DNA of 64,000 nucleotides from Onchocerca volvulus (lineage: Eukaryota; Nematoda; Chromadorea; Rhabditida; Onchocercidae), in NCBI GenBank assembly GCA_000499405.2, contig HG738140.1, positions 15,949,097-16,013,096 on the forward strand. The letters are read 5' to 3'. The notes beneath the pieces are model-generated. The model saw only the letters and a program-made list of their open reading frames with translations, ran no database searches and was not told the DNA's origin. Shown piece after piece: positions 46,201 through 58,440 of this stretch. Positions within the stretch are counted from its first letter, which is position 1, and each line of letters begins with the position of its first letter. The translations under genes and the position numbers were made by a program.

Positions 46201-48545
46201 GGTTGGAATTCGAATGTAAAAATTCAAATTCTCATTACTTCTGAATCCGGAAAAAGTAGAAAAATAACAAAATAATAAATTTGAATAAATTCGCAAAAAT
46301 CATACCTGCTATTTGATCGCACGGAATAAATTTGATGCTGACTAAAGTATACCATACCTTTGTGTGTAATGTTTAAGTACAACTTACAAACACACTCACA
46401 AATAATTTAGTTGCAAATAATACATATCTATGTGTCGCAAATACCTGTTTTTAAACTTTACCAACAAAACATTAAATATTAATTAAAGCACTGGTGCAGA
46501 TCATTATTACTGCTACCATAAACAAGTTTTATTAGATTTCTTGAAATCATTCTAAAGGAATGTTTATTACTCAGCAATTTCATTTGTTCACAATACAGCA
46601 TAATATTAATGAGGATAATTCAGCAAAACGTCAATTTTAATGATTATTGTTGGAAAATGAACAGTTATTTTCCATCATCAGTTAAACTGATCTGATATTA
46701 ACAATCAATACTGATGACACTTTTTTCATGTATGATTAATAATTTCATATAAAAATCAAGAAAATAAATCTATTCCACAATCTTCTAAAAATTAACGAAA
46801 ATATCATAAAAATTAATCAGTTAAATAAAGTACTGATTGAAGAAAGAAATCTATAGCTCATTATTTCATTATAATGACATTCATGGCTCATTAAGAAAAA
46901 AACATAATGCTAAATTCAGTGAGGATAATGTTCAAATGAAATGTTTAAAACATCTAAGAAGTCATTTCTATGTTTGAAATCTATAAAAAGCATCTAATTC
47001 CATCCATCAGAAATGCATGTTAATCACTAGTTCATCATGTTAAATTTTATAGGATTCTTATTTATTGAATAAAAACAAATATTATTCAAGATAATTTTAC
47101 CCTCTATTAAAATTTCAAAAAAGCTAGCTATGGAAGATTTCTCACATAACATAATTGTTTATTTTGAATTTGATATCAAATCAAAATCATTTATCCTAAA
47201 CTGACTATTTCAATGCTTTAACTTATCAAATTGAATTTGTTTAATTTTGCTTCACACAATTATAAAAGATCCTCAGTCATCAGACTAGATACAAAATCTG
47301 TTATTTTAACATTTGCACTTGATGAAAATGCAAATTAGTGCTTGAAATCGCAATTAATTGGAAAATATTTCCCTTTTTTCATGCTCTAATATTCCATACT
47401 TACATACAACACAAGGAAAATGTCAATAAAAAAAAAAAAAAGAAAAGAAAGAAAAACAGGTTTAATTTCTTTCTTATTTAAATCTTTTCTCATTATAAAT
47501 ATTTGGAAATATTTTCATCATAATAACACTGCATACGAGAGACCATATATTTTCAGTTCCTGTCATTTTTACAATAATTCAAAATTATGCCTCTCATGGT
47601 TCACAGCTTGTTGTCACTTTTTAACTTGTCAATTATTGCTTCCTTAAACTCACGCGTTCCATTAACAGCAGTATACTTAGTTTTACCCTCATTCATTGTT
47701 TGGACAATAATCAATCTTCATCCCATCCGAAATATAGTTATTCAAATATCGCTGTCCTATGTTTCAAGAACTAAAACTCTTATCGAAATTATTTTTAAAA
47801 TTGATTTATTAATCTATATGATTTCACTCATTTGTTAAATGTCGGTAAAAATTATATGAAATCTAGAAACTCAGTAACTACTATTAATTATTAAAAAAAT
47901 ATAATTATTAGAAAAATGCAACGAAGTTTATTTGTTTGAGTAACCAAAACAGCGAGTAATTAATAACTTGACAATAAATAAACTTAATTCATTTGAAGAA
48001 AACTTATGAAAACTGTTGCTTATGACAAAATGCATTCAACCGAAACTCTTTGTATACACAAGAGGAATAAGTCCTTCATCTGCTCAAAAAATTTATTTTG
48101 AAAAATATTTGAAAAAGAACGGAAATTTTAATAATTTTTCCATTGTTCGAAATACTGCAAAGGGTTGGTAAACGAAGCAGCTGCAAGTTTTTATCAGCAC
48201 AAAGGTTGCAACTACTATAACAAATACATTAGAATACTCAATAATTGATCTAATGAATTCAATTCAACTATCGGTTAGAAAAATTAATGAAAGACAAATC
48301 GGTAAAATAATAAACAATTGATAAATTAATACACAGTAATTTTCAAATGACGAAAAATAACTAAACTAACAAATGAAGAATCAAATAAAATAAAGATAAC
48401 TCACTAATAAGTTCAAATCCATTTTAGCAATTAAATCCAACAAATGAACAAACCAATAACCAAACTAAAAATTGATTGGTTGATTTCAAATTAAAAGCAA
48501 TCAATGAAAGACTTACCCAAAGCCAAACGGATCGCCACCAAACAT
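40227..48545 (-). CDS. Myeloid leukemia factor (MLF1/MLF2 family)
   Basis: MLF proteins are small nucleo-cytoplasmic adaptors; in flies and mammals they bind chaperones and transcription regulators and affect blood-cell fate and protein aggregation. Exons (minus): 48545-48517, 42426-42320, 41958-41867, 41679-41534, 41246-41101, 40832-40693, 40589-40483, 40362-40227. Sum 903 nt = 300 aa (human 248-268), all phases consistent. Family hallmarks: MFGGDPFGFG start, RQQMRDMDRMMQGMINPFGS, SPGTRPTHRNDMALMDPFGF, VFSHSTMISFDGRNGGQP, then the highly conserved GVGDKLTIGHTIGDRTHVIEK and SFVNLTQDEAEAFDREF. The extra C-terminus has an acidic run (DEEDDDDVMIEEDYE) and a basic KRRKG that could be a nuclear localisation signal. 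The first exon codes only ten residues and is separated by a 6.1-kb intron, so alternative starts are possible. Confidence 0.93.
40378..40420. repeat. TGTGACACAT direct and inverted repeat in an MLF intron
   Basis: AATGTGACACATT occurs twice, 19 bp apart, and the second copy is directly followed by its inverse (ATGTGTCACATA). Lies in the short intron 40363-40482 of the MLF gene. Confidence 0.7.
42427..48516 (-). other. First intron of the MLF gene, 6.1 kb
   Basis: The stretch between the ten-residue first exon and the second exon. It is AT-rich with long A/T runs and purine-rich patches around 45.1-45.3 kb. Short open frames on both strands show no recognisable product. I see no transposon remnant or nested gene that I can support. 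Confidence 0.6.
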
Positions 48546-51500
48546 AATTACGGAGTTGATGAATAATGAGATGAATGAATTCCTTCAAAATAAAGCAAAT
48601 ATATAACACTAATAACACAATGACACAGAGTAGATATCACCCGATATGTTAATTAAAATTATTCACAACAACAAATACCACCAACATTCGGCAATTTTTT
48701 TTCGTTTTTCAATGCACACACGGGATGAAGAAGTATTCAAGAATTAATGAATCATAATACTATTTATACTATTACTGTTAGTAATTAATAAATATGATAG
48801 CAAAGAATACCTATATATAAACCATTTTGAGCAAATGCCAATTTCCTGGAAAAATTATAAAAAACCGAAAAAATTAAAAAGGAAAGAGAAAAGTTGGATA
48901 TCTAAAAAGCATAGAAAACGATAAGGAAATCGATTTTGAGCAATCAATTAAATAAATGCGAGAGAATGAATGAAAAAGGAGATCTCATAATGCATTTATC
49001 AAAATTTTGAAGATCTTCGCTTAAAAATACCATGTAAATTCTGATTTTAAAATTTGGATCAAAATTCGAATTTCTGATCATAAAATTTAAACTAAATTCT
49101 AAGATTTATTCATTTGTCATCTACTAGTTTAACATTTCTAAATGCTTATGCTATATTATTATTACTAAAAAGATTTAATCTATCAGCAGGAAGCTAATTT
49201 TCGTATTTTAACTCAAAAAATTGGTCAACAGCAAGTATGACTTTATTTATACTAAAACAGACTTGAATCTTTGATGATTAGACTAAATGCTAGGAAAAAA
49301 CCATTCAAAAAAGAATGAAACTTGAACTGCTGAAACAAATATTCGAAAAAAGAAAAAGAAAGAAATTAAAGATTTATAAATATTTACAAGTGTGGAAGGA
49401 AGAAAACTTGTCATATCATATAAAAATAATCATCGGAAATGTTTAATTAAACATTTCCTTCGCTGTCTCTTCTTCTTGAGCGACAATGCAAAACATCAAT
49501 TAAGACAACTCATATGAAAATATCAAAATTTCAACATTTGACAATATAGAAGTTGATTGTACATATTGCATAGTTAAATGATATCTGATACAATCATTTC
49601 TCAGAAATCTCCCAATTTTAGATGTTAGTTCCATATTAATGACCCGAAAATCTATTTTTATATTATAATAGAAAGTTTTAAGTTCTAATTCTGCAATAAG
49701 TAATCTATAGATTCGTTTTTCTACTACAACAATTATAATGAATAACCCATATATCAACCATTAAAATATTTCTTTTTATTCATCCTTTAATTAAACTACT
49801 AGCAAGTCGAATTATCTCATATTAGCAATTAGGCAAAAATTTTGAAACTTCTAGAAAACTCTATCACATTAAACCACTTCACCATTTCACTTCTGCTATA
49901 CGATGAGCGAAAAACGATTAAAAAGTTGAAAAACTGAAATTACAATTTTCATCCACTAAAGGATATATAACAATTTTGCAAGTAAAAGCAAACATCTTTT
50001 GAAACTGAAAATAAGCATCCTGGAAAAGAAAAAATCCTTTTAAAAAAATCATTGCAAGATTCAAATTGTATATAAATATGAGATATAAGAATGATCTACA
50101 CAAAAAAATAGACAATTTTTCTCGTCCTTTTCCCTCTCTTTACCTATTAGATCTCCTACTTTTTTTACATCTCAATCTTAGTAATATCAATCGATTCCTT
50201 TAAGTTCAAAAATAACAGCTGGTTTCTTTGAATCATTCAACAAAAAGACTCAAATTCTGTAAAATTTTCTAATTGTTGATAAAGATAGTAAATAGACAGA
50301 ATATAAAATAAAACGAAAAAAAAAAAAAAAAACAGTAGAGAGACCTATAGAACGAAAAAAATGGATTTGAAAAACCTCCCGTAACGGATAAAAATGAAAA
50401 CTGAAATTTACGTGCAGTTCAAATGAAACTTGATGAATTTTCATCATAACACTGATTCTAACGATTTCAATCATATACAACTTACAAAGGTGATATCAAA
50501 AATTTGATCATAATCTCGGAATTTCCTGACAAAACATTTGTTGCCAATTTCAAAAACATCCAACTCCACATATATGTCGAGAAATGTGGCTATTAGCCAG
50601 CTAACAATTTAAAATAATCGATAATAACAATTTCAATTACGTACACTTTCTGGATATTCAAAATGTAACACAAGAAAGAAATGAGGAAGTAATATTGAAT
50701 AACTCCTGAAGGAATTCTATTAGTAAGGAACAACACTAATAACTGAATACTTCCATTCATTTCCCCCCGATATATACCGGGACAACAACCCCAAAAAATC
50801 ACCCGAACGACAGAACAGAAATATAGCCCAACAACGTTACATCAAGAACAGAACCAACAACACAACAACAGCGTCAACCGAGAAGTGGAACATATCGATT
50901 ATTGATAATGTACTGCAAACAATCGTTTTAGGAGTAACGTTTTTCAAATCTTCTAAATTTCTGAAACACATGAATGGAGTACAAGCTAATAGGAATAAAT
51001 AACGCCAAGTTTATTTTTTACGAAGTATTTTACTAATTGTTTACTTACATGATATTCATCACAAGTTTTTGCATTTTTACCAAAAAAGTAGAGTGTGGAG
51101 AAGTAATAATAGCTGGTCTAAATCTGATGTCTCCAAAATGTTTGTTTCTTTTCCGAATACAGTTTTTTGGGAGAAAAAAGTGAGCAATAAATTTAGTTTA
51201 ACCAAGAATTTTACGTGAAAATATATCAAAAAAAGAAGTAAAATCGAATAAATAAGTGACGAATGAATAAAATAAATTGATGAAAATGCGAAATACTTTT
51301 TGAATATTCCAGAATTTTCGGAAAATTTTCAGAATAATAATATTTTTTTTTTAAGTAATAATATTTTAATTTCTTAAATAATATATTTTTTGATTACGTT
51401 TTATATATAATAATAATAATGTGCAAAAGTTTTTAAATCTCATACATGTATCATTGAAGGAAACGAAATAATAGCAAAAACTTACGCAAATCAAAATTTG

Positions 51501-52094
51501 ATTGGAAACCCAGTGAACGACAGTTTCAGAAAACTTGATTGATTGAAACGGAATTGCAACGGATTATTGGTAGCAAATTTCTGGAACATTCATATATGTC
51601 CACATTTGTCATAAGATCATGTCAATTACCGACTTGAAATAGCCAATGACCACTTTCTTTTTAAAAATCAGTTTTTTTAAATATCGTGAAAGAAAAGATT
51701 AGCTTTTGTAATCATTAGATTTCTAGAATATGCTTACTTAATTTTGGAGGAAAGTCTTCATTCATTGGGTTTCTCGATTCACACCAAATCATTAGTTCGT
51801 TGAATCAACCAATCAAGCAGTTAACAAATCAATCAATCAATCAATCACTCATTCAATAAGGTTATGATTCGATATTGCTTCATAATGCAAATAACTGATG
51901 ATGCTTGGACACATCGTCGGTTTCAAATAACTTCAGGGATGACTTAGATATTGCGATTCATTTTGTATCAACATATGTAATCAATCGTATAGCATTACAG
52001 AAGCCAGAAATAAATGATTTATTTCACAAATCTATATCTTCACTAAAAATCAATCAGGTAAATACATCAGTCTTATCTCATAAATGATTAGTAC
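48546..52094. other. Region upstream of MLF, no gene seen
   Basis: 3.5 kb of AT-rich DNA. It should contain the MLF promoter. Open frames are short, lysine/phenylalanine-rich and without similarity I can recognise. Confidence 0.6.
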
Positions 52095-52362
52095 GTCATT
52101 CTCATGCTCTACGTCATTGTCCAAATCAGTGATTGCATCATAATCTCGGTAGCGTCGCGAGTACGAGTTGGATGTGACACTTCCGTCATATTCCAATGGA
52201 CAGCTACTACATTTGCAATCATAATACCCCGAATAAAAGTATTTACGAAAATTACCAAAAATGGTTGATAATTTAAATCCCAAGAATGGTTTACTGCTGC
52301 AACCCACATAACCATTCAGCAAAGCCATTTCAGTTCTGGCAACTGCTATATACGTAGTTAAT
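52095..52362 (-). CDS. Possible orphan exon, unknown protein
   Basis: After a good acceptor (GAATTTCAG, ending at 52363) a frame runs through MALLNGYVGCSS, YYDCKCSSCPLEYDG and SRRYRDYDAITDLDNDVEHE to a possible donor (GAC|GTACTA). The stretch is richer in G and C than its surroundings and has a cysteine cluster and an acidic tail, which look like real protein. A second frame on the same strand is also open over most of the length (IRGIMIANVVAVHWNMTEVS), so the correct frame is not certain. No neighbouring exon was found. It may be one exon of a gene I could not assemble, or a remnant. Confidence 0.3.
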
Positions 52363-52948
52363 CTGAAATTCGAATTTTTTTAATATCGAAAAAGAAAAAA
52401 TCAAACTTCTATCATTCATTATTCAGTGACGCATAATGCTTACAATAAAGCATTATTGACTGATTCTAAAGTTTATGGATATTAACAAATACTTTTTGAA
52501 GTTATCAGATATTATATATTTCTCAAGTGTTTAAACAACATGGATGGTACATAAGAATGTCATTTTCTCTTACTAGGTAAATTCAAAAAATCTGGTAGTG
52601 TTTTACAGTAATTTTATGACACATATTTTCTATCATGCACTACGATGAAATTAAGACAATTTATTGGTGACATTTTTTATTTAAATAAAAAATGAATTAG
52701 TGAAATTTCAACTAATCTGTATGAATGATTCAATTTTTTCCAGTGTCTGGCTTGATTCAATTGATGATAAAATGTGAAATGTTAAGAGATCAAGGAATAA
52801 AACGGTGAGAAAATTATCTACTGCTGCCATATTGACATTGTTATCAACAAAACTTAAAAACAAAGATTAAATAAAAATTATCTGTATTTGTGAGGGAATA
52901 TTTCTTTAGAATGCCAATAAATGTTTGCCTATTGTAATTGTTTCCGCA

Positions 52949-53057
52949 ATAAATAATAATAAATAATAATGACTACTAATAAATTATTGAATAATAACAA
53001 ATAATAACAAAAAATAATAAATAATAATAAATAATACTGAATAATAATAAATAATTA
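52949..53057. repeat. (AAT)n-type low-complexity tract
   Basis: About 110 bp of AATAATAAAT permutations with a few interruptions. Confidence 0.9.
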
Positions 53058-53194
53058 GTCATTTCTTTGCAACCCTTAACTAGGTCAATGTCGATCATCC
53101 TTGCGCGCCAACAAAGGCACATCATCATCACGCCCTTTCCTATCATTTTATATATAGATATCAATGGGAGCGGTTTAATGCTCTGATTCGGATT

Positions 53195-53520
53195 TGTTTC
53201 CTTATATCGTTTTTTCCTTTTTTACTTTAATAAATTTATCATTAGATTTGTTTTGTTGAAACTACTGATTTGTAATTGTTGCGCAATTATTAATAAAAAT
53301 AAATAATCTATATAGATAAAAAATGAATGCTACCTGTTACAAATGATATATCTCCGGAAGTTCTCCACCGATTGTTTTCAAATTTTGACATAACCTTGCA
53401 TTCCAATAGTCATACTTCCTAATATGGACATACTTACTTTTCTTCACGTGTGACGTCGGTGACAACTGAAAATAAGTGAGGAGGTGGAGTTTATTGACTC
53501 CGCCTACCTTTTTTCTCTTA
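53195..53520 (+). repeat. Dispersed repeat, module A plus module B
   Basis: Module A (about 53195-53290) includes TTTATCATTAGATTTGTTTT; it recurs at 53.89-53.98 kb. Module B (about 53340-53520) contains ATCTCCGGAAGTTCTCC, ACCTTGCATTCCAATAG, a GTGTGACGTCGGTGACA palindrome-like core and TTTATTGACTCCGCCTACC. It matches the minus-strand copy at 8.0-8.3 kb block for block. Confidence 0.75.
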
Positions 53521-53573
53521 TTCTCCTTCTTCCTCCTATCTCTCTTTCCTTTTTTTGATGAAAAGATCCGGTT

Positions 53574-54008
53574 AGCAATAATAATAGTAATTAATTAATT
53601 AGTTGATAATAATAATAATTAACAATAATAAAGAATAATAATAAGGAATAATACGTTTTCTTCTTTTTGTAAAAGAGGGTTAGAAATAATAACAGTAATT
53701 AATAAATAATAATAATAATTAATATTAATAATAATAAAGAATAATAAATAGTAATATATCACAATGAATAAATTATAATAAATAATAATAAATAATAAAT
53801 TGCAATAAATAAATTATAATAAATAATAATAATAAATTATAATAGATAGTAATAATAAATTATAATGAATAATAAATTTTGTTGTTTTCTCCTTTTTCAC
53901 TTAATAAGTTTATCATTAGATTTGTTTTACTGATATTATTGATTTTTAATTTTTGCGTAATAAATAATGATAAGTAATAATAATCAATAATAAATAATAA
54001 TAAATTTT
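53574..54008. repeat. (AAT)n-rich stretch around a second module A
   Basis: Mostly AATAATAAT/AATTAT permutations, interrupted at about 53.65-53.69 kb and by a second copy of module A at about 53.89-53.98 kb. Slippage and repeat-driven duplication explain it. Confidence 0.85.
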
Positions 54009-54150
54009 TTGACTCCGCCCCATACCGCGTCTTCATGAGCGGACGGAATTTATTCACCAGGCTTTCTTTCTGCATTGACTGCGGCTACTTCCTGTAACGT
54101 TTCAAGTTCTCCATCGATTGATTTGGAATTTTCATGTGTTTTTAAATAAA
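54005..54150 (+). repeat. Dispersed repeat, module B 3' part
   Basis: GACTCCGCCCCATACCGCGT, then CTTCATGAGCGGACGGAATT, CTACTTCCTGTAACG and AAGTTCTCCATCGATTGATT. This is the right-hand part of the copy at 8.0-8.3 kb in the other orientation. Confidence 0.7.
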
Positions 54151-54769
54151 TAAGGCCCGTAATTTGAGCTTTTCGTTTGCTTTTTGAGGAATATAGTTCG
54201 TTTATTTTTTTGATTTATAGGAATTATAGCTACGTTGCAGAAATGTTGAGGTCATGACAAAATATAATGAATAGTTCGTCCAAGCAAATTATGGATTACC
54301 TTTCCGACTTCTAATATTAGTTTGTGTTTTAGATTGCGTCTTCGTCGTAAATGTTCGACACAACGTTCATTTTGACATAATGTTTCAAGTTTTTATTGAC
54401 TAATCTAAAAAAAAAATGGAAGAAAACTTAAGAGATAGATGAAAAAAAGGTGTGTGAAATTAATTGCAGTAGAAGTAAAAATATTGCTTTAAAAAAAACT
54501 TACATTACAACACAATATCACAATAATAAAGCTAGAAAATTAATCGAAAAAATTTTTTTTAAACTTTTTGTTATACCATTCAAACTTGCAAAACCAACTT
54601 TACTTATTTAGTTACTTAATTTACACAAAAGCATTTACATAAGGAAAAAAAGCTTTTTTGCAAAGCTATTATCAAAGAGGCGGTATGAAGATGTGAGAAG
54701 TGAAAAAAATTTCAAATACGCCTCTATTAGATTCGAGTAGACGCGTAGTTTTTGCATAGATATATCTAC

Positions 54770-55020
54770 TTTTTTTTATCTGTCACATCTGTGACAAATA
54801 AAGTAAGGGAGCGGAATGAATCCATTAACCATGCTTACTTCCTGCAAAGTAGACGTGGTATTCAGCATGCAACATTCAGTAACTTCTGTAAAGTACGAAC
54901 GCATTACATTGTAACTCTCTGTTTAAAGCAATAGATAAAAACTTTCGGAGATATAGGATTTTGAACAAACGAATATTTACGACTGTTATTTTCCTTTAAT
55001 ACCATATATAATTTTTTGCA
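54770..55020 (+). repeat. Dispersed repeat copy and Helitron-flank block
   Basis: Contains ATCTGTCACATCTGTGACA, GGAGCGGAATGAATCCATTA and TACTTCCTGC, then CGGAGATATAGGATTTTGAA followed by a block ending ATATATAATTTTTTGCA. The last about 75 bp recur at 55690-55763, just before the plus-strand Helitron remnant. Confidence 0.7.
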
Positions 55021-55689
55021 TTAGCTGTCAGAAAATTCCGGAAGATGGTTTACTTCCCCAAGTTTGAGGTCAAAAAGCGCGACGATAATTCTAAATGAAT
55101 TACCAAAACAATAAACATATTTACGACCAAAAGGGAAAGGAACATGTTTATTAACAAAGGACAAACATTTTTAACGCCAAAAGCTCTGATCAAGAGATAA
55201 GTAAAGCGAGGTCGACTAATTATGAGGCAACGAATCGTAGCTTGAGAAGAAAGGAAAGGTCATGAAGGGATATGCAAGTTCGTTTTGGAGATCGATCATT
55301 CTTGAACATTTCTTTGGCTACAAGTTCAGTTTTCCAGAGTAACACTTTTTCCACAACTCTTCGCACCAAATCGACTACTCGACAATTCGACAATGAGATA
55401 ATCAATATCAAAGAATTGACAATCCCGATCGATACGAGCAACAATTCAACAAAGGCATTTTTACTATTCATTGTGTATTGTTCATCTTTATTGTTCACAA
55501 TTGTAAAATGCGATATTATTTATAATATCGAATAAATCAAATAAAGGCTATTGTTGACCTAGTGGAATCACCAAATCAAGAAGAACTCCAATCCAAATCA
55601 CAAATCGATCAGAAAGATTCCCCAATATTAGCAACAGTTCAACAATTGAAGTGAAAGTGTCAAATTCAACTTCTATTAAAAATATTCGG

Positions 55690-55763
55690 AGATTTAAGGT
55701 TTTGAACCGAAGAATATTTGCGACTATTAGTATCTTTTAATATCATATATAATTTTTTACAGT
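55690..55763 (+). repeat. Second copy of the 75-bp Helitron-flank block
   Basis: Direct repeat of about 54946-55020 (CGGAGATTTAAGGTTTTGAA ... ATATAATTTTTTACA), about 740 bp away; perhaps nested or partially duplicated element ends. Confidence 0.7.
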
Positions 55764-55829
55764 AACAATAGTCCAATAATTCAATTAAACAGTTTCGAAT
55801 TCAACTTCAAGTTCATTCAAAATTCAATT

Positions 55830-56938
55830 TCGGCAGCAGTTCGGGTACAATCTATTTGCTTTAATTTATCCAAATAATGCCTCGCGAAAATCAAACTTAG
55901 GTCTTCGTACTCGCACAGCGGAAACACGGTGACGATTCATTTCAAATCAAACAAAGGAAGAATGGGCATCAGCGAACGAGGGAACGAGACAAAGAATGCG
56001 AGCAGAGCGACGTGCAGCCAGACTTGAGGATGCCGATTGCGAGCAGTCGATCATGTTCTGCAGTTTCAGATCTGTTTCGTTCTGATCAGAATGATCGCGA
56101 CAGGCTAAGATTGACTGAAAAAATCAATGAGAAACAGGAAATCAACGTCAAATAGACTCGGTGCTCAGCAATCACGCGATTATAATCGCCTTGCATTCCA
56201 ATACAATCCAACTGATGATTATAGTTTGAGCCCGCATGTTCTCGTGACACTATGAATGAATATATCCTTACTGCAAGGCTCTGAAATTTAATGGAGAAAC
56301 GAAAGGAATGTGCTGCACCGCTGGAAAAATTAAACTACTTCAACTTGAAGAACCGCCAGATCCGTTAAAAACTTTGTTTCCGGATACCCGCCGAATCAAA
56401 GCATTTCCTTTCTGAAATCAGGAAATACAACTCATGCTTCTAAATGACGTCGTTCGGGGCAAAAATCTTAACGGACAATTCTGCCAATTTTCAAAGTGAA
56501 AGGACCAATTTATCATAAAACCGGCTCTGTGCTTCCGTTGCCAGATGAATAGCATAAATTCCTACAAATGTACTTCATCGGTGATAGCAATAATGAACTG
56601 GATCTACGCTGTGGGATTCGTACCTGCATAGAAAAATCCGTCGTTTCCCGCATTGCTACAACTTCTTCACGAAAAAAACAATTTAATGCGGTTGCTAAAA
56701 ACGCAATTGATGCGATATGATCTGATACACACAAGATTGTAATTTATGCTGACAAAACACCTGCTGGAGAACACGTGCGAAGATTCAATGCTCCAACTAT
56801 AGACGAAGTGGCAATTGTAATAGTCGGAGATCAATTCGAACCTAGAGATATTGTTCTTCACAGAAGAAACGATCAGTTGATAAAAATTGCAGAAACTCAT
56901 CGATGCTACGATGCTCTGCAATATCCAATCATTTTTTG
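55830..56938 (+). mobile_element. Degenerate Helitron coding remnant, plus strand
   Basis: Remains of the N-terminal part of a Helitron Rep-helicase protein (rolling-circle DNA transposon). It begins at ATG 55877 (MPR...), typical of the family. After frameshifts it shows KIKLPQLEEPPDPLKTL. Then, in 56.5-56.94 kb, it shows the Helitron_like_N region: IIKTGS-type sequence, LQMYFIGDSNNELDLRCGIR, SDTHKIVIYADKTPAGEHVR, GDQFEPRDIVLHRRNDQLIK, YDALQYPIIF. In-frame stops and frameshifts occur several times, so it is dead. The sequence ends at the motif (YPIIF) after which the catalytic HUH region would follow in an intact element. It faces a related remnant on the other strand. Confidence 0.85.
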
Positions 56939-56939
56939 A

Positions 56940-57925
56940 TCACTTCAACGTCAAGATGATAAATCACGTAACTATGAATGTATTTGATCGATTTAACGGA
57001 ATTACGGTATTCCACGTTTATGTGCGCTTTGTATGCTTTTAATAGCAAAGGTGAATATGGAACAACCCACCGATTATCTACTTCAATATCACCATTCCAC
57101 ATGTGTATGGTTGCCAATTTACCGCCATCTTCTGCTGATCTTCTTCTGTATGAAGGATATCCATCGTTTCCTGTAATTGTGCTGGATATTAATGCTCGAG
57201 GATATCGCTTATAGCATTTTCCGTCTATCATCCATGGTGAATTTGGATTCAGTTTACTGCAAGTTCCATGTATCGTATTTTTTGTCATAACGTTACGATT
57301 TCTGCGCCGAACGACGTCATTTGGAAATACGAGTTGTATTTCTCGATGCTTTGATTCGGTGGTATACCCGGCCAGCAAAGTTTTTAATGGCTCTAGCGGT
57401 TCTTCAAGTTGAGGTAGTTTAATTTTTCGGCAGTGCAACACATTCCTTTTGTTTATCCATCAAATTTTGAAGCCTTGCAATAAAGACACACTTCGGTCAC
57501 ATTGCCGATAAGAATATGCCGCTGAAACTATAATCATTAGCGGGTTCTACCGGAATACAAGGAGATTATCATCGCGTAACTACTGAACACGGAGTCATGT
57601 TTGACGCTGATCTCCTATTTCTGGTTGACTGTTTCAGTCTGTCGCGCTCATTGAGAACGAAGCAGATCTGAAGCTGCAGGACACGATCACCGTGCTCGCA
57701 ACCGACATTCACAAGTCTGGCTGCGTGTCGCCTTGCTCGCATATGAACCATTCTTGTCTTTTTCGCTCGTTCGCTGATACCTGTTCTTTCTCAGTCTGAT
57801 TTGCAATTAATCGTCGCAATGCTTTCGTTCTGCGAGTACGAAGATCTAAGTTTGATCTGCTGCGAGGCATTATTTGATGAACTTAGCAGATCGATTGCAC
57901 CCGAACTGTCTTCGAAATTATTTGA
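56940..57925 (-). mobile_element. Degenerate Helitron coding remnant, minus strand
   Basis: Second Helitron remnant, starting at ATG 57870 on the minus strand with the same MPR start. Next come RARRHAARL and a 170-codon open stretch (57441-56929) with KIKLPQLEEPLEPLKTL, then directly TIHGTCSKLNPNSPWMIDGK, GNDGYPSYRRRSAEDGG, WVVPYSPLLLKAYKAHINVE and NSVKSIKYI. In intact Helitrons these last motifs come after the HUH nuclease; here the segment from the N-terminal domain to TIHG is missing, so the catalytic part was deleted. Roughly 600 bp at the 5' end align with 55.83-56.46 kb in inverted orientation at clearly less than full identity. Confidence 0.85.
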
Positions 57926-58440
57926 GAATATGCAGGTAAATCTATCATCTGACTGTTCTTTCCTTTGTTGCTCATAGAAAAAGCAGCAAATCTTTATTGT
58001 TGACTTACTTCTATTCTATGCCGTTGTAAAGTATTGCTATGTCGATGTAAGAACTTCAAACTAGAACTCCAACTTGAACTGCGGATTGTTGCTCCGAATT
58101 TGAATTGATCCTGCTCCAAAATTCGAATCTTTTAAATTCTTTCAGGGTTCCTCCTCCTTTCCTGATCTCTAACGTGTCGTCTATTGATTGATCGATTTAC
58201 TTTGTTTTGACAGAAAACATATCTTTACATCGTTTTGGCGGTAAAGATGTTTATCCTTGCGGAGAGGTTTAGAAAAGTAAATATTTCTACATAGAAACAC
58301 GCATCTTTTCGAATGCAATGTTGTGTTAAATTTTCAAAACAATCAGTGAAAAAATATCGGAGATTTAAGACTTGTAACAAAGAACATTTGCATTTTGATT
58401 TAAATAGATCCAAAAAATTGTTTGTGTTAGCAATGATTAT
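57926..58440 (-). repeat. 5' flank of the minus-strand Helitron remnant
   Basis: Read on the minus strand it contains AAATCTCCGATATTTTTTCA, GAAAATTTAACACAACATTG and CATTCGAAAAGATGCG. These are the same blocks as the dispersed repeats at 21.3, 53.4 and 54.9 kb, and they run on toward the Helitron ATG. This links the dispersed repeat family to the Helitron. Confidence 0.65.

Noticed and set aside
55220..55535. Overlapping frames of about 90 codons on both strands
   Set aside because: Lies in the non-coding flank of the plus-strand Helitron remnant; no protein similarity seen.
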